NCBI GenBank assembly: GCA_910586615.1
Contig: CAJUJP010000034.1
Span: 1-35,525, forward strand
Length of the DNA: 35,525 nucleotides
Source of the DNA: an uncultured Lachnospiraceae bacterium
GTDB lineage: Bacteria > Bacillota > Clostridia > Lachnospirales > Lachnospiraceae
Direction of reading: 5' to 3'
In this document: positions 1 to 7,733 of the stretch, in pieces
How the letters are laid out: the number at the start of each line of letters is the position of its first letter
How positions within the stretch are numbered: position 1 is the stretch's first letter
Notes under the pieces: model-generated
What the model saw: only the letters and a program-made list of their open reading frames with translations
Told to the model about the DNA's origin: nothing
The model's database searches: none
Position numbers and translations under genes: made by a program

Positions 1-38
1 CTTTATTTTTTCAATCAATCCCCTTTTCATTTTCAAAG

Positions 39-71
39 TTAACTTAATGACATTGCGAGCTGAACTGTTAC
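39..71 (-). repeat. Short copy of a repeat also present at the right window end
   Basis: Read on the minus strand, this stretch is GTAACAGTTCAGC (71-59), four bases, then AATGTCATTAAGTTAA (54-39). The same 13-mer and 16-mer occur on the plus strand at 35347-35359 and 35482-35497, where a 122-base palindromic insert separates them. This copy therefore looks like the short or emptied form of the same element, in inverted orientation. It lies directly after a Shine-Dalgarno-like GGAGGA on the minus strand, beside the decayed abiEi gene. The matches are seen directly; the relation between the copies is inference. Confidence 0.6.
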
Positions 72-152
72 TAAAATCCTCCTTGCTGCCATTCATTTAC
101 CGAGGAAACCCAACATTCAGTCAGGTTATTATTGGCAACAGATGCCGCTATA

Positions 153-483
153 TCAGCCATTCAAAAGCACCTCCATTACATTCATGACCTTTGTATAAAG
201 CTTCATTTCCTTTGCATATTTGGACAGGTTCGCAAGATTTTTGCTGTCATCAGCGGCATAGGCGTTGACAGCTTTATTGAAAATTTCATTATATTAATTG
301 CTCATCTGTTGCTATAACATTTTGAGGCAGTTGATAGAAACCACGGCGAATTCTTTCTATGACACCTTCCTTGCAGAGTGCCGCAACTTCATAGTTTTTA
401 ATGCCTTCCAAAACGAAATCTGCTGTTTTTGCTATACCGACCTTATTTAAAATTACTTTTTGCGCATGTGTTTTTTTATCCAA
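153..483 (-). pseudogene. Decayed AbiEi-family antitoxin gene (type IV toxin-antitoxin)
   Basis: The first segment (483-289, 64 codons, TTG start, in-frame stop just upstream) reads like the N-terminal winged-helix domain of AbiEi antitoxins, with the hallmark string GVIERIRRGFYQLP. It stops at 291-289. From 290 another frame reads about 45 codons, including DDSKNLANLSKYAKEMKLY and ending EVLLNG, which resembles the C-terminal end of the same family. The full family is about 200 residues, so roughly the middle half has been lost with a frameshift at the junction near 290. A 29-codon ORF (160-71), with GGAGG upstream, follows where an AbiEii toxin gene would start, but no toxin sequence is visible. 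Recognition is by motif, not by search. Confidence 0.6.
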
Positions 484-595
484 GCAAACACCAACTTTCT
501 ACATGCAAATTTAAATAATTGTACGTTTATATTTAACCAAAAAGAATTGCAAGATTTACAAGCTGACATTTGGGTGCCGGTAAAAGAGATATATT

Positions 596-1606
596 TTACA
601 GATTCTTTTCCAAAAAAGAAAACATTTCAACGCTCCACTTCCAGGCCGAATTGTCATACGCGAGACCGCAGCCGTGCCCGCCGGTCGGATAATAGTGACA
701 TGCATGGGCGACACCCGCTTCTTCCAGCTTCGCCTCCAGCCTTTCCGTATTTTCACAAGGCACTGTCCCGTCGTCCCTGCAGGCCCAGGCAAATGCAGGC
801 GGATAATCCGATGTGATCAGATTTTCAACGGAAAGCGAGCGGCGCATTGTTTCGTCATCCTTCCCGAGCAGTGCCAGGGCACTGCCCTCATGGGTGACCT
901 CTTTTTCAAAAGTGATCACCGGATATCCCAAAGCCACCGCGTTGGGTCTTCCCTCCGGCAGCAGCGTTTGATACAGTGCCGCTGTGGAAGCACATAAATG
1001 CCCGCCGGCTGAAAAGCCAACAATGCCGATCCGGTCGGGATCAACGTGGTATTTTGCCGCATTTTCCCTGACATATCGAATCGTTTCCAGCAGATCCATC
1101 TGCGGCTCCGGATAACGCGAGGTCGCCACCCGGTAACGAAGGATGAAGGATACATATCCTTTCTTCTCGGCTAAAATCTGGATCGGCGTGCCTTCGTTCT
1201 GAAAACTGACAAACTCGTAGCCGCCTCCCGGACATATGATCAGCGCCGGTCCCGGCATATCCGCATTCACATCCGTCGGCGGTGTGATGATAAAAGTCTG
1301 CTCCGGGTCCTGCAGGCTTGCGCCCTCCTCCGGCTCCCAGGCATTCCAGTCATGCAGATGTAAGCATTGCCGCTTCCCCGCCTGCAGTTCCAATACCAGA
1401 TTTGCCGTATCGATCATCTGCTCCGCAATCCCCTGCAGGTTGCCGCCCCATGGCGTCTGCCCTCTGAAAGCAGCGAGCCGTAACGGCTGATCCCGCAGTT
1501 CCTTCGGAAACCATTCAAGCTGGTCTTCCGCGTAGAGGAAATGAAACCACTTCCTCATGCCCGGCGCAGACAGAATGTCATTTAACGTATTGAAAGATGA
1601 AAACAT
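596..1606 (-). CDS. Alpha/beta hydrolase, probable acetyl or feruloyl-type esterase
   Basis: This 336-residue protein has no signal peptide and is probably a cytoplasmic esterase. The first ~110 residues are not recognisable. The hydrolase core follows: an oxyanion-hole segment PGGGYEF, the nucleophile elbow GFSAGG (about residue 200), an Asp-containing segment CRDDGTVP and a late His in TGGHGCG. That order (Ser, Asp, His) fits the BD-FAE/acetyl-xylan esterase-like branch of the fold, which often deacylates plant glycans. The start follows a strong GGAGGGG ribosome binding site. It is followed by no clear terminator, and the 112 bases to the abiEi remnant (484-595) are A+T rich and apparently empty. 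It could be another small-ester hydrolase; the substrate cannot be read from sequence. Confidence 0.8.
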   Translation of the reverse strand: MFSSFNTLNDILSAPGMRKWFHFLYAEDQLEWFPKELRDQPLRLAAFRGQTPWGGNLQGIAEQMIDTANLVLELQAGKRQCLHLHDWNAWEPEEGASLQDPEQTFIITPPTDVNADMPGPALIICPGGGYEFVSFQNEGTPIQILAEKKGYVSFILRYRVATSRYPEPQMDLLETIRYVRENAAKYHVDPDRIGIVGFSAGGHLCASTAALYQTLLPEGRPNAVALGYPVITFEKEVTHEGSALALLGKDDETMRRSLSVENLITSDYPPAFAWACRDDGTVPCENTERLEAKLEEAGVAHACHYYPTGGHGCGLAYDNSAWKWSVEMFSFLEKNL

Positions 1607-1790
1607 ACGTATCCCCTCCTCCTTCTTTTCAGTACTAACTATCCTGCTACATTCCCTGATAGAAACACATTTATCATCTTTTCTCAGCTTTAGGACAAAG
1701 ACTATTCGTCACACACTACTGATTTCAAAGTACTGTCCATTTTCTATAGCCTTTCATATATATACCGTTTGATCCGTAATCTACCGAAAT

Positions 1791-2201
1791 TTACGGCTGG
1801 CCCAGATTTTTTGACAGGATAATTTCCAACGGTTCATCAGGCAGCAGCAAAGCGCCGCAATCTGCATATCCCATTTTTCTGTAAAAGAATTGTGCCCGCT
1901 CATTGGATTGAGTGGAAGTCAGGACCATTTTATACTTGTTCTTTAACATTTCATTTTCCCAAAAGCCGACCAGCCGGCTCCCGTATCCTTTTCCTCTGTA
2001 CCCTTCCAGCAAATACAGCATATTCATAAAGGGAATATTATCCCAGAACAAATTAAACCGCAGCCAGCCAGTCAAAGTGTCATCACTTAGCATGATCAAA
2101 ATTCTTTTTGATTTTATACAATTTCTTAATTCTGCCTCGCAAATATGTTTATCATATCTGCTTAACTGCTCAAAGTCACGATCAGACGCATACCGGATCA
2201 T
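1791..2201 (-). CDS. GNAT-family N-acetyltransferase
   Basis: A 136-residue GNAT-fold protein that would transfer an acetyl group from acetyl-CoA to an amine. The acetyl-CoA pyrophosphate loop is visible as GYRGKGYGSRL, followed by a motif B-like segment with NERAQFFYRKMGY, typical of the family. The reading frame can be extended to a TTG codon at 2270. The ATG at 2201 is preferred because AGGAG lies 11 bases upstream and the protein then begins MIRYASDRDFEQL, a usual GNAT start. It sits 85 bases downstream of the YdeI-like gene on the same strand and may be co-transcribed. The acceptor substrate is not predictable. The 184 bases from its end to the esterase start (1607-1790) hold the esterase ribosome binding site and nothing else convincing. 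Confidence 0.82.
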   Translation of the reverse strand: MIRYASDRDFEQLSRYDKHICEAELRNCIKSKRILIMLSDDTLTGWLRFNLFWDNIPFMNMLYLLEGYRGKGYGSRLVGFWENEMLKNKYKMVLTSTQSNERAQFFYRKMGYADCGALLLPDEPLEIILSKNLGQP

Positions 2202-2286
2202 ATCTATAATATCTCCTAATACATAAGCATTCCAGAAGTCTGTCCGAAGCCTGATTTCCCCGCCGGACAAACTGAAAATGTCACAG

Positions 2287-2847
2287 TTACATCGGCTTTA
2301 AATTCCGATTGAGCCGGTCCACCATCCACGCAACCCGTTTCTCGCGTCCGGCGTCTGTCTTCGCATCATAATACGCCCGCGTATACGTTTTCTTTACCGA
2401 CGGGGACATATTCTTCCAGTTTGTACAGGCAGGTTCGTATTCTTCCAGCAGCGCGGATACGAAAGCGATCTGTTCCTCCGTGACCGCCGCGGATTTCGGC
2501 GCGTCCCACTGGCCGTTCTCCCTGGCCTCCTCTATTTTCTTTCTGCCGTAATCAGTCATAAGCCCGCGCTCTTCAAGGCTTCCCGCCAGCGCCTTGTTTT
2601 TCTCTGACCACTTGCTCTTGTCTCTGCGCATGGCAAAATATTTCTTATATGTTTTATCGTCAATGCTCTGCATCTGTCCGTCAATCCAGCCGAAACACAG
2701 CGCTTCTTCGAGCGCCTCTCCCGCTTTGATCGTTTTAGGCCCGCCGGCCTTGCCGAACAGCAGCCAGACCCCGTCGCCTGACAGACAGTGCTCGCCAAGC
2801 CATTTTCTGAATTCCTCTCTATTGGCAAATTCCAGAATATCACTCAT
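2287..2847 (-). CDS. YdeI/OmpD-associated (OmdA-like) family protein
   Basis: This 186-residue soluble protein matches the YdeI/OmdA family by eye: an N-terminal REEFRKWLGEH helix, GVWLLFGKAG, then EALCFGWIDGQMQSID and the basic segment KYFAMRRDKSKWSEKN. The C-terminal half carries the family's helical domain (AFVSALLEEYEPACTNWKNM and a terminal WMVDRLNRN). Members have been linked to bacteriocin or polymyxin tolerance and to unspecified stress roles; the biochemical function is not established. The start has a GAGAGGAT ribosome binding site. The gene lies 66 bases beyond the argC stop and is transcribed in the same direction, so it may be read through from argC. Confidence 0.8.
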   Translation of the reverse strand: MSDILEFANREEFRKWLGEHCLSGDGVWLLFGKAGGPKTIKAGEALEEALCFGWIDGQMQSIDDKTYKKYFAMRRDKSKWSEKNKALAGSLEERGLMTDYGRKKIEEARENGQWDAPKSAAVTEEQIAFVSALLEEYEPACTNWKNMSPSVKKTYTRAYYDAKTDAGREKRVAWMVDRLNRNLKPM

Positions 2848-2913
2848 AATGTATCCTCTCTCTATAAAGCTTTCGGAAACTGTAAACGCGCAAGCGGCGT
2901 TTCTAAAGTCTCA

Positions 2914-3861
2914 CTACAGATCCAGCCCTTTGGCCTCATCGCATCCCAGAATAATATTCATACACTGGATGGCCGCCCCGGACGCACCTTTGCCCAGATT
3001 GTCAAACTGTGCGGAAACGACGATGCGCTCTTCGTTTCCCGTGGCATATATCTTCAGGCCATCCCAGCCGGACAGTCCGTTGCCTGCCAGAAATCCGCCG
3101 GCTGCAATCTCGTCATCTGTGGTACTCACCTGAATGAACCGCTGGTTCTGATAATACGCCTTATAATAGTCCAGCAGTGATGCGGGTGTCTCTTTCCTGG
3201 CAAGCAGATCGGCATATAACTGCACGGAAACCACCATGCCGCTGTAATAATCGTCAATAATCGGGGAAAACAACGGGGTACGCACAAGCCCTGTGATCTT
3301 CTGCATTTCTTTTAAATGCTTATGCTGCTGTGTCAGCGCGTACTCCCGTCCCGCTGATAACTCTGCAGGCCTGTCTGCCTGTTCATAAGCCGCAATCGTT
3401 TTCTTTCCGGCTCCGCTGTATCCTGAGATTGCAAAACAGCCTACCGGATACTCCTTCGGAAGAATGCCCCCCGCTATCAGAGGATACACCAGAGAGATGA
3501 AACCGGATGCATAGCATCCCGGAACCGCTATGCGCTTTCCCTCCTGAATGGCTGTTCTATGGGCGGCGGATAATTCCGGAAATCCGTATGCCCAGCCTTC
3601 TTCTGTGCGGTGCGCGGTAGATGCATCGATAATAACCACATTATCATTCTCTGCCAGTGCGGCAGATTCCCTCGCCGCCGCATCCGGCAGGCACAGAAAA
3701 GTGATATCTGACGCATTGATCAGTTTCTTTCTCTCATCCGGATCTTTACGCAGTTCCGGATTGATGTGCAGCAGCTCTATATCGTCACGCTTTTGAAATC
3801 GCTCGTTAATTCTTAATCCTGTTGTTCCTTCGCTTCCGTCGATAAAAACCTTTGTTTTCAT
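2914..3861 (-). CDS. argC: N-acetyl-gamma-glutamyl-phosphate reductase
   Basis: ArgC reduces N-acetylglutamyl phosphate to N-acetylglutamate semialdehyde with NADPH, the third step of arginine synthesis. The 315-residue protein is the short (type 2) form. It begins KVFIDGSEGTTGLRINERF, a dinucleotide-binding loop specific to that type, and carries the catalytic cysteine in VPGCYASG (about residue 115). A later GYSGAGKK segment also fits. The frame is open 41 codons further upstream to 3984, but the start at 3861 is chosen because the family begins here and AAGGAA lies 12 bases upstream. The upstream open stretch is Arg-rich but has no stop of its own. argC is divergent from argG. No other arg biosynthetic gene is in the window. 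Confidence 0.93.
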   Translation of the reverse strand: MKTKVFIDGSEGTTGLRINERFQKRDDIELLHINPELRKDPDERKKLINASDITFLCLPDAAARESAALAENDNVVIIDASTAHRTEEGWAYGFPELSAAHRTAIQEGKRIAVPGCYASGFISLVYPLIAGGILPKEYPVGCFAISGYSGAGKKTIAAYEQADRPAELSAGREYALTQQHKHLKEMQKITGLVRTPLFSPIIDDYYSGMVVSVQLYADLLARKETPASLLDYYKAYYQNQRFIQVSTTDDEIAAGGFLAGNGLSGWDGLKIYATGNEERIVVSAQFDNLGKGASGAAIQCMNIILGCDEAKGLDL

Positions 3862-4015
3862 ATCAAAATGTAATTCCTTTCTGTATTTTCGTAACCGTGC
3901 AGCCTTCGCCCTCCCTGTTACGCATTTTCTCCATTCCGAAGTCTCAAAGTTTCTGATTGCATAAAGTACTTTTCGGAGCATCATTCAGCTATATATGCGC
4001 TGTATGTCTCTCATC

Positions 4016-4044
4016 ACTATATCACGCTCACTGCCCCTGCGCAA
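4016..4044 (-). promoter_or_regulatory. Candidate argC promoter
   Basis: On the minus strand TTGCGC (4044-4039) and TATAGT (4021-4016) are separated by 17 bases. This would give a leader of roughly 150 bases before the argC start at 3861. It is a sequence match only. Confidence 0.35.
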
Positions 4045-4083
4045 ACGTATTTCCCGTTACGGTCTGCGTAACTGTCCGGCTTT

Positions 4084-4216
4084 GTTACTGTTCACTCCGT
4101 TCCAGTGACAGGTAAAAATCCATGCAAAATTTGCTTCGCAAATGGATTTTTACTTGCAATATATACGTTTTCTTACGGACTTAGCAGTAAATGCTAAGTC
4201 CTGTGTGAACAGTAAC
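4084..4216. repeat. Palindromic MITE-like element between argC and argG
   Basis: The element is bounded by a perfect 12-bp inverted repeat, GTTACTGTTCAC (4084-4095) and GTGAACAGTAAC (4205-4216). Inside are two further hairpins. One has arms GTAAAAATCCA (4112-4122) and TGGATTTTTAC (4143-4153), capped by GCTTCGC at 4133-4139. The other has arms GGACTTAGCA (4177-4186) and TGCTAAGTCC (4192-4201). There is no ORF. The size (133 bp), terminal inverted repeat and lack of coding capacity fit a non-autonomous repeat or folded REP-like element. No clear target-site duplication is visible. Confidence 0.75.
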
Positions 4217-4265
4217 CCGGCTTTCACATTCCCCGCATTTCCACTTTGCATAATAATACACCTTT

Positions 4266-4341
4266 AATGCATAATATTCAACTATTTTTTCATTTTATGC
4301 AGTTTTTATTGAATTATTCATTAAAATATGCATAAATTTAC
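4266..4341. promoter_or_regulatory. Possible arginine-repressor (ARG box) region
   Basis: Three A+T-rich imperfect palindromes sit just upstream of the argG promoter: ATGCATAATATTCA (from 4267), ATTGAATTATTCATT (4308-4322) and TATGCATAAATTTAC (from 4327). They resemble the TGAAT/ATTCA half-sites of ArgR boxes, and the position between divergent arg genes fits. The match is loose and the stretch is simply A+T rich, so confidence is limited. Confidence 0.35.
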
Positions 4342-4343
4342 AC

Positions 4344-4372
4344 TTGCATTTTGCACGAACCTGTTGTATATT
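4344..4372 (+). promoter_or_regulatory. Probable argG promoter
   Basis: TTGCAT (4344-4349) and TATATT (4367-4372) are separated by 17 bases and lie about 90 bases upstream of the argG start. The argG ribosome binding site is AAAGGAGA at 4445-4452. Confidence 0.6.
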
Positions 4373-4460
4373 GTTCTAGGAACAAATGCATTCGGGAACA
4401 GGATTTCCTAATATAAATGCAATACATACAACTCACAATTCACAAAAAGGAGATTATATT

Positions 4461-5684
4461 ATGAAAGAAAAAGTAGTTCTTGCTTACTCAGGCGGACTGG
4501 ATACGACCGTGATCATTCCGTGGCTGAAAGAAAATTTTGACTATGAGGTGATCTGCGTGTGCGGTAACTGCGGTCAGGCGGAAGAGCTTGATGGACTCGA
4601 AGAGCGCGCTTTATCCAGCGGCGCATCCAAGCTCTACATTGAAGACCTCACAGACGAGTTCTGCGATGATTTCATTATGCCGTGCGTACAGGCACATGCC
4701 GTTTACGAGAATAAATATCTGCTCGGCACATCCATGGCAAGACCGGTAATCGCGAAGAAATTAGTCGAGATCGCACGCAAAGAGGGCGCTACCGCGATCT
4801 GCCACGGCGCTACCGGCAAGGGCAACGACCAGATCCGTTTCGAGCTGGGCATCAAAGCGCTCGCTCCCGATTTAAAGATCATCGCTGCATGGAGAAATGA
4901 GAAATGGACCTTAAACTCCCGTGAGGAAGAGATCGAGTACTGCCGTCAGCACGGCATCAACCTGCCTTTCTCCGCGGATTCCAGCTACAGCCGCGACCGT
5001 AACTTATGGCATATCAGCCATGAAGGTCTGGAACTGGAAGATCCCGCCAATGAGCCGAATTATGAGCACCTGCTGGTTCTCGGCACAACACCGGAGAAGG
5101 CTCCCGAAGAAGGCGAGTACGTGACCATGACTTTTGAAAAAGGCGTTCCCACCTCCGTCAACGGCAAGAAGATGAAAGTGTCCGAGATCATCGCCACTTT
5201 AAACGAGTTGGGCGGCAGGCACGGCATCGGTATCGTAGATATCGTGGAAAACCGTGTGGTAGGCATGAAGTCCCGCGGCGTGTATGAGACCCCCGGCGGA
5301 ACGATTCTCTACGAGGCACACCAGCAGCTCGAGGAGCTGATCCTCGACCGCGATACCTATGCGCTTAAGGCAGACATGGGCAACAAGTTTGCACAGATCG
5401 TATATGAAGGAAAATGGTTCACCCCGCTTCGCGAGGCAGTGCAGGCGTTCATCGAGTCCACACAGCAGTATGTGACCGGTGAAGTGAAATTCAAGCTGTA
5501 CAAAGGCAACATCATCAAGGCAGGAACCACTTCTCCGTACACACTCTACAACGAGAGCATCGCTTCCTTCACCACAGGCGATATGTACGACCATCACGAC
5601 GCGGAAGGATTTATCAACCTGTTCGGTCTTTCCAGCAAGGTACGCGCCATGAAGATGCAGGAGAACGGCGTGAAGCTGATTTAG
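4461..5684 (+). CDS. argG: Argininosuccinate synthase
   Basis: ArgG joins citrulline and aspartate with ATP to give argininosuccinate. The 407-residue protein opens with the PP-loop motif LAYSGGLDTT (residues 7-16) that binds the ATP pyrophosphate. It also contains GATGKGNDQIRFE, the citrulline/aspartate-binding signature of the family, and a C-terminal FKLYKGN segment. Length is normal. The frame extends 25 codons further upstream, but the ATG at 4461 is chosen for its AAAGGAGA site and the standard N-terminus. The gene appears monocistronic: a strong hairpin follows within 65 bases and the next gene is more than 350 bases away. Codon use is richer in G+C than the flanking DNA, as expected for a well-expressed gene. 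Confidence 0.97.
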   Translation: MKEKVVLAYSGGLDTTVIIPWLKENFDYEVICVCGNCGQAEELDGLEERALSSGASKLYIEDLTDEFCDDFIMPCVQAHAVYENKYLLGTSMARPVIAKKLVEIARKEGATAICHGATGKGNDQIRFELGIKALAPDLKIIAAWRNEKWTLNSREEEIEYCRQHGINLPFSADSSYSRDRNLWHISHEGLELEDPANEPNYEHLLVLGTTPEKAPEEGEYVTMTFEKGVPTSVNGKKMKVSEIIATLNELGGRHGIGIVDIVENRVVGMKSRGVYETPGGTILYEAHQQLEELILDRDTYALKADMGNKFAQIVYEGKWFTPLREAVQAFIESTQQYVTGEVKFKLYKGNIIKAGTTSPYTLYNESIASFTTGDMYDHHDAEGFINLFGLSSKVRAMKMQENGVKLI

Positions 5685-5745
5685 ATTTTTTCTATCATTA
5701 AGCACTATTGCAGGCAGGACCTGCGATCTACATAAGGATTAGATT

Positions 5746-5791
5746 GAAAAGGTGTAAAATCGGATTATTCATCAGATTTTACACCCTTTTC
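5746..5791 (+). terminator. Rho-independent terminator after argG
   Basis: Arms GAAAAGGTGTAAAATC (5746-5761) and GATTTTACACCCTTTTC (5775-5791) pair with one extra C, leaving a 13-base loop. T-rich sequence at the end of the right arm completes a terminator. Confidence 0.85.
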
Positions 5792-6039
5792 TTTCCGCGG
5801 CTTTTCCTGCAACCTTCTTTTTTTTTCCGTTTCAATGTGATATGATGATATCATAATCATCCGATTGCTGCTGTTTGCGGCAGCTTTCAGTTTTTTGTTT
5901 TCATATTATGTTAACCATTGCACAGCATCATGTTTCGTGATATTTTTTAATTACAATTGTTTCATAAAGGCCAAAATTTCAGCTGTTATATATTTCATTA
6001 CTGTCGTTTGATATTATACAAAAGGATACTTTGAGTTAA
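5792..6039. other. Non-coding stretch before the DUF1294 gene
   Basis: Together with the argG terminator this makes about 355 bases without a gene. It is A+T rich. A small hairpin, GCTGC and GGCAGC arms near 5866-5884, and a GATATGATGATATCATAATCAT palindrome-like run just before it are visible. I see no convincing promoter pair for the following gene. Confidence 0.4.
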
Positions 6040-6333
6040 ATGAATGCAATTACATTAATTATAATATATTTAGCCGGTATTAACCTCTTAAGCTTCGTTG
6101 TGATGGGAGTAGACAAGTACAAGGCCAGAAAACGGGCCTGGCGCATTCCGGAGTCCACTCTTTTTGTGCTTGCCCTGATCGGAGGCAGCGTCGGCTCCAT
6201 TGCGGGAATGCACCTGTTCCGCCACAAGACAAGGCACTGGTATTTTTTATACGGAATGCCTGCTATTCTGATCCTGCAGGTGATAATCGTGATCGCATTG
6301 ATGACATCACCGATTGAGTTTCTGGTCATGTAA
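6040..6333 (+). CDS. DUF1294-family small membrane protein
   Basis: This 97-residue protein has two or three membrane segments: residues 1-24, a weaker one at about 42-60, and 70-92. Between them is the DUF1294 signature VMGVDKYKARKRAWRIPESTLF, followed by GGSVGSIAGMHLFRHKTRHWYF. The family is widespread and its function is unknown. The start codon has only a weak GAG upstream, but the family N-terminus and an upstream stop leave little choice. The gene faces the GH4 gene that ends at 6376, with 42 bases between them and no strong terminator. It is probably unrelated to the sugar block. Confidence 0.85.
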   Translation: MNAITLIIIYLAGINLLSFVVMGVDKYKARKRAWRIPESTLFVLALIGGSVGSIAGMHLFRHKTRHWYFLYGMPAILILQVIIVIALMTSPIEFLVM

Positions 6334-6375
6334 AAGACGAGGTTTCTGCCAAAGCGCCTGCCCGAACCATCCGGG

Positions 6376-7719
6376 TTAATGATAATACTCTTTCATTTCA
6401 GTGTGATAAGGCAGATTCAAAATTTCTTCCAGGAACCCTTCCGCCTGTTCACGTGTGCGGTTATGGGGATCCATCATAATCAAATCCACCAGCAGATTTT
6501 TATCCTGCTTTTCGAAAGCCGCCAGTTCCATCTCTACCGTAGAAATACGGTCATGCATCATGCGCGCCAGAACGGATCTCGGAAGGGGACTTGTATGCAG
6601 CCCCTGAATCCCTTTTTTAGATACCATTGCCGGGATTTCCACCTCAAAATCTTTCGGCACACCCTGTACATATTCTTTATCATTTAATACATTGACTATC
6701 ACCACACGCTCCACATTGCTGGCAAGGGCTTCTATCAGCGGGATCATCGGCTCCCTGGAATGTTCCATGCCAATCTGATCACTGACCGCCCCATTCCCAA
6801 AGGCCATTTCATGAATACGCTCTACCTGCCCGATACTGTATTCAAAATAACCACGGAACCATTCATCCGGATCTTCATTCCATTTGTCTTCCTCTTCTTT
6901 ACTGGTATGATACCAGCTGCCCCAGGCTCCTCCGCCTGCATTTGCCGTATCTCCGATGGGAAAAATACCGTATCTTTTATACAAATCGATTCCTTTCGGT
7001 CCCAGACAATAACTTTTAGAGCAGGTCTTACCGAATTCTTCTGCTTTCTCGTTTACCCATTTATCAACCAGCGGCGTGGCATCCTGCCCCTTATAATAGA
7101 AGTGGCGCAGCCATACGAAATGATTTATGCCGGGAATTTCATAGCTGATGTTGTCTTCTTCCAGTCCCATCTGTTCCGCAAGTTCATACACACCTGCATA
7201 TCCGTGACAAAGACCCACAAGTTTTATTTCCGGATATTTCCTTTTCAGATAAGTAATTCCCGCCATCACCGGATTTGCTACCATAAGATACCATGCGTCC
7301 GGGCAGATTTCTCTGATATCCAGCAGGATATCTTCCATCATGCGAAGCTGGTAAAAATTGATCCAGAAAGCCTCGTCATGCATAATATGTAAGCTTCCCC
7401 CGAAGCGGTATCCCCATTTCTTTCCGATCCCCCAGCCTTCCTTCCAGCCCCGGTATCCTCCGATCAGCACTGTGTTAATGACAAAATCCGCACCTTTCAG
7501 GCACTCCCTTCGGTCCAGGGTTCTGGTAATATTCAAATCCACTCCCTGCTCTTTTGCAAACCTTCTGCACAAAGTATAAGAGGCTTCCAGACGCTCCTCA
7601 TTGATATCCATAAAACAGATTTCGCTGTCCAGCAGATTGGGCGTAAGACATAGATCCTTTACAAGATTCAGCGAAAACATACCGCTTCCCGCACCGATAA
7701 TACTGATTTTTACCGACAT
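6376..7719 (-). CDS. GH4 glycosidase, CHG type (LplD-like alpha-uronosidase candidate), copy 1
   Basis: GH4 enzymes are NAD- and Mn-dependent glycosidases that cleave by redox elimination. This 447-residue protein shows the NAD-binding loop IGAGSGMFS at its N-terminus, FMDINEERL, NPVMAGITYL, the metal-ligand cysteine in GLCHGYAGV (about residue 175) and the second metal ligand in IPGINHFVWL. Within GH4 the residues after the cysteine sort by substrate: CHG is the form reported for alpha-glucuronidases and related LplD alpha-galacturonidases, unlike CHE (alpha-glucosidases), CHS (alpha-galactosidases) or CN (6-phospho enzymes). It is the last gene of the block, 14 bases after the GH3 stop, with an AAGGGAG site. 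The open frame extends into the GH3 gene, but the true start is the ATG at 7719. It is a close paralog of the GH4 at 13620-14969. Confidence 0.88.
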   Translation of the reverse strand: MSVKISIIGAGSGMFSLNLVKDLCLTPNLLDSEICFMDINEERLEASYTLCRRFAKEQGVDLNITRTLDRRECLKGADFVINTVLIGGYRGWKEGWGIGKKWGYRFGGSLHIMHDEAFWINFYQLRMMEDILLDIREICPDAWYLMVANPVMAGITYLKRKYPEIKLVGLCHGYAGVYELAEQMGLEEDNISYEIPGINHFVWLRHFYYKGQDATPLVDKWVNEKAEEFGKTCSKSYCLGPKGIDLYKRYGIFPIGDTANAGGGAWGSWYHTSKEEEDKWNEDPDEWFRGYFEYSIGQVERIHEMAFGNGAVSDQIGMEHSREPMIPLIEALASNVERVVIVNVLNDKEYVQGVPKDFEVEIPAMVSKKGIQGLHTSPLPRSVLARMMHDRISTVEMELAAFEKQDKNLLVDLIMMDPHNRTREQAEGFLEEILNLPYHTEMKEYYH

Positions 7720-7733
7720 ACTTTTTCTCCCTT

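Noticed and set aside
1..30. Start of a gene running off the left end (minus strand, ATG at 30)
   Set aside because: Only 10 codons are visible and the ribosome binding site is weak. It cannot be supported.
3862..3984. Arg-rich 41-codon open stretch upstream of argC as a leader peptide for attenuation
   Set aside because: It has no stop codon before argC and is in frame with it, so it is only an upstream extension of the frame. No attenuator hairpin is visible between it and argC.
6334..6375. CCCG/CGGG hairpin as a terminator between the DUF1294 and GH4 genes
   Set aside because: The stem is only four pairs with no T-run on either strand, so it is too weak to support.
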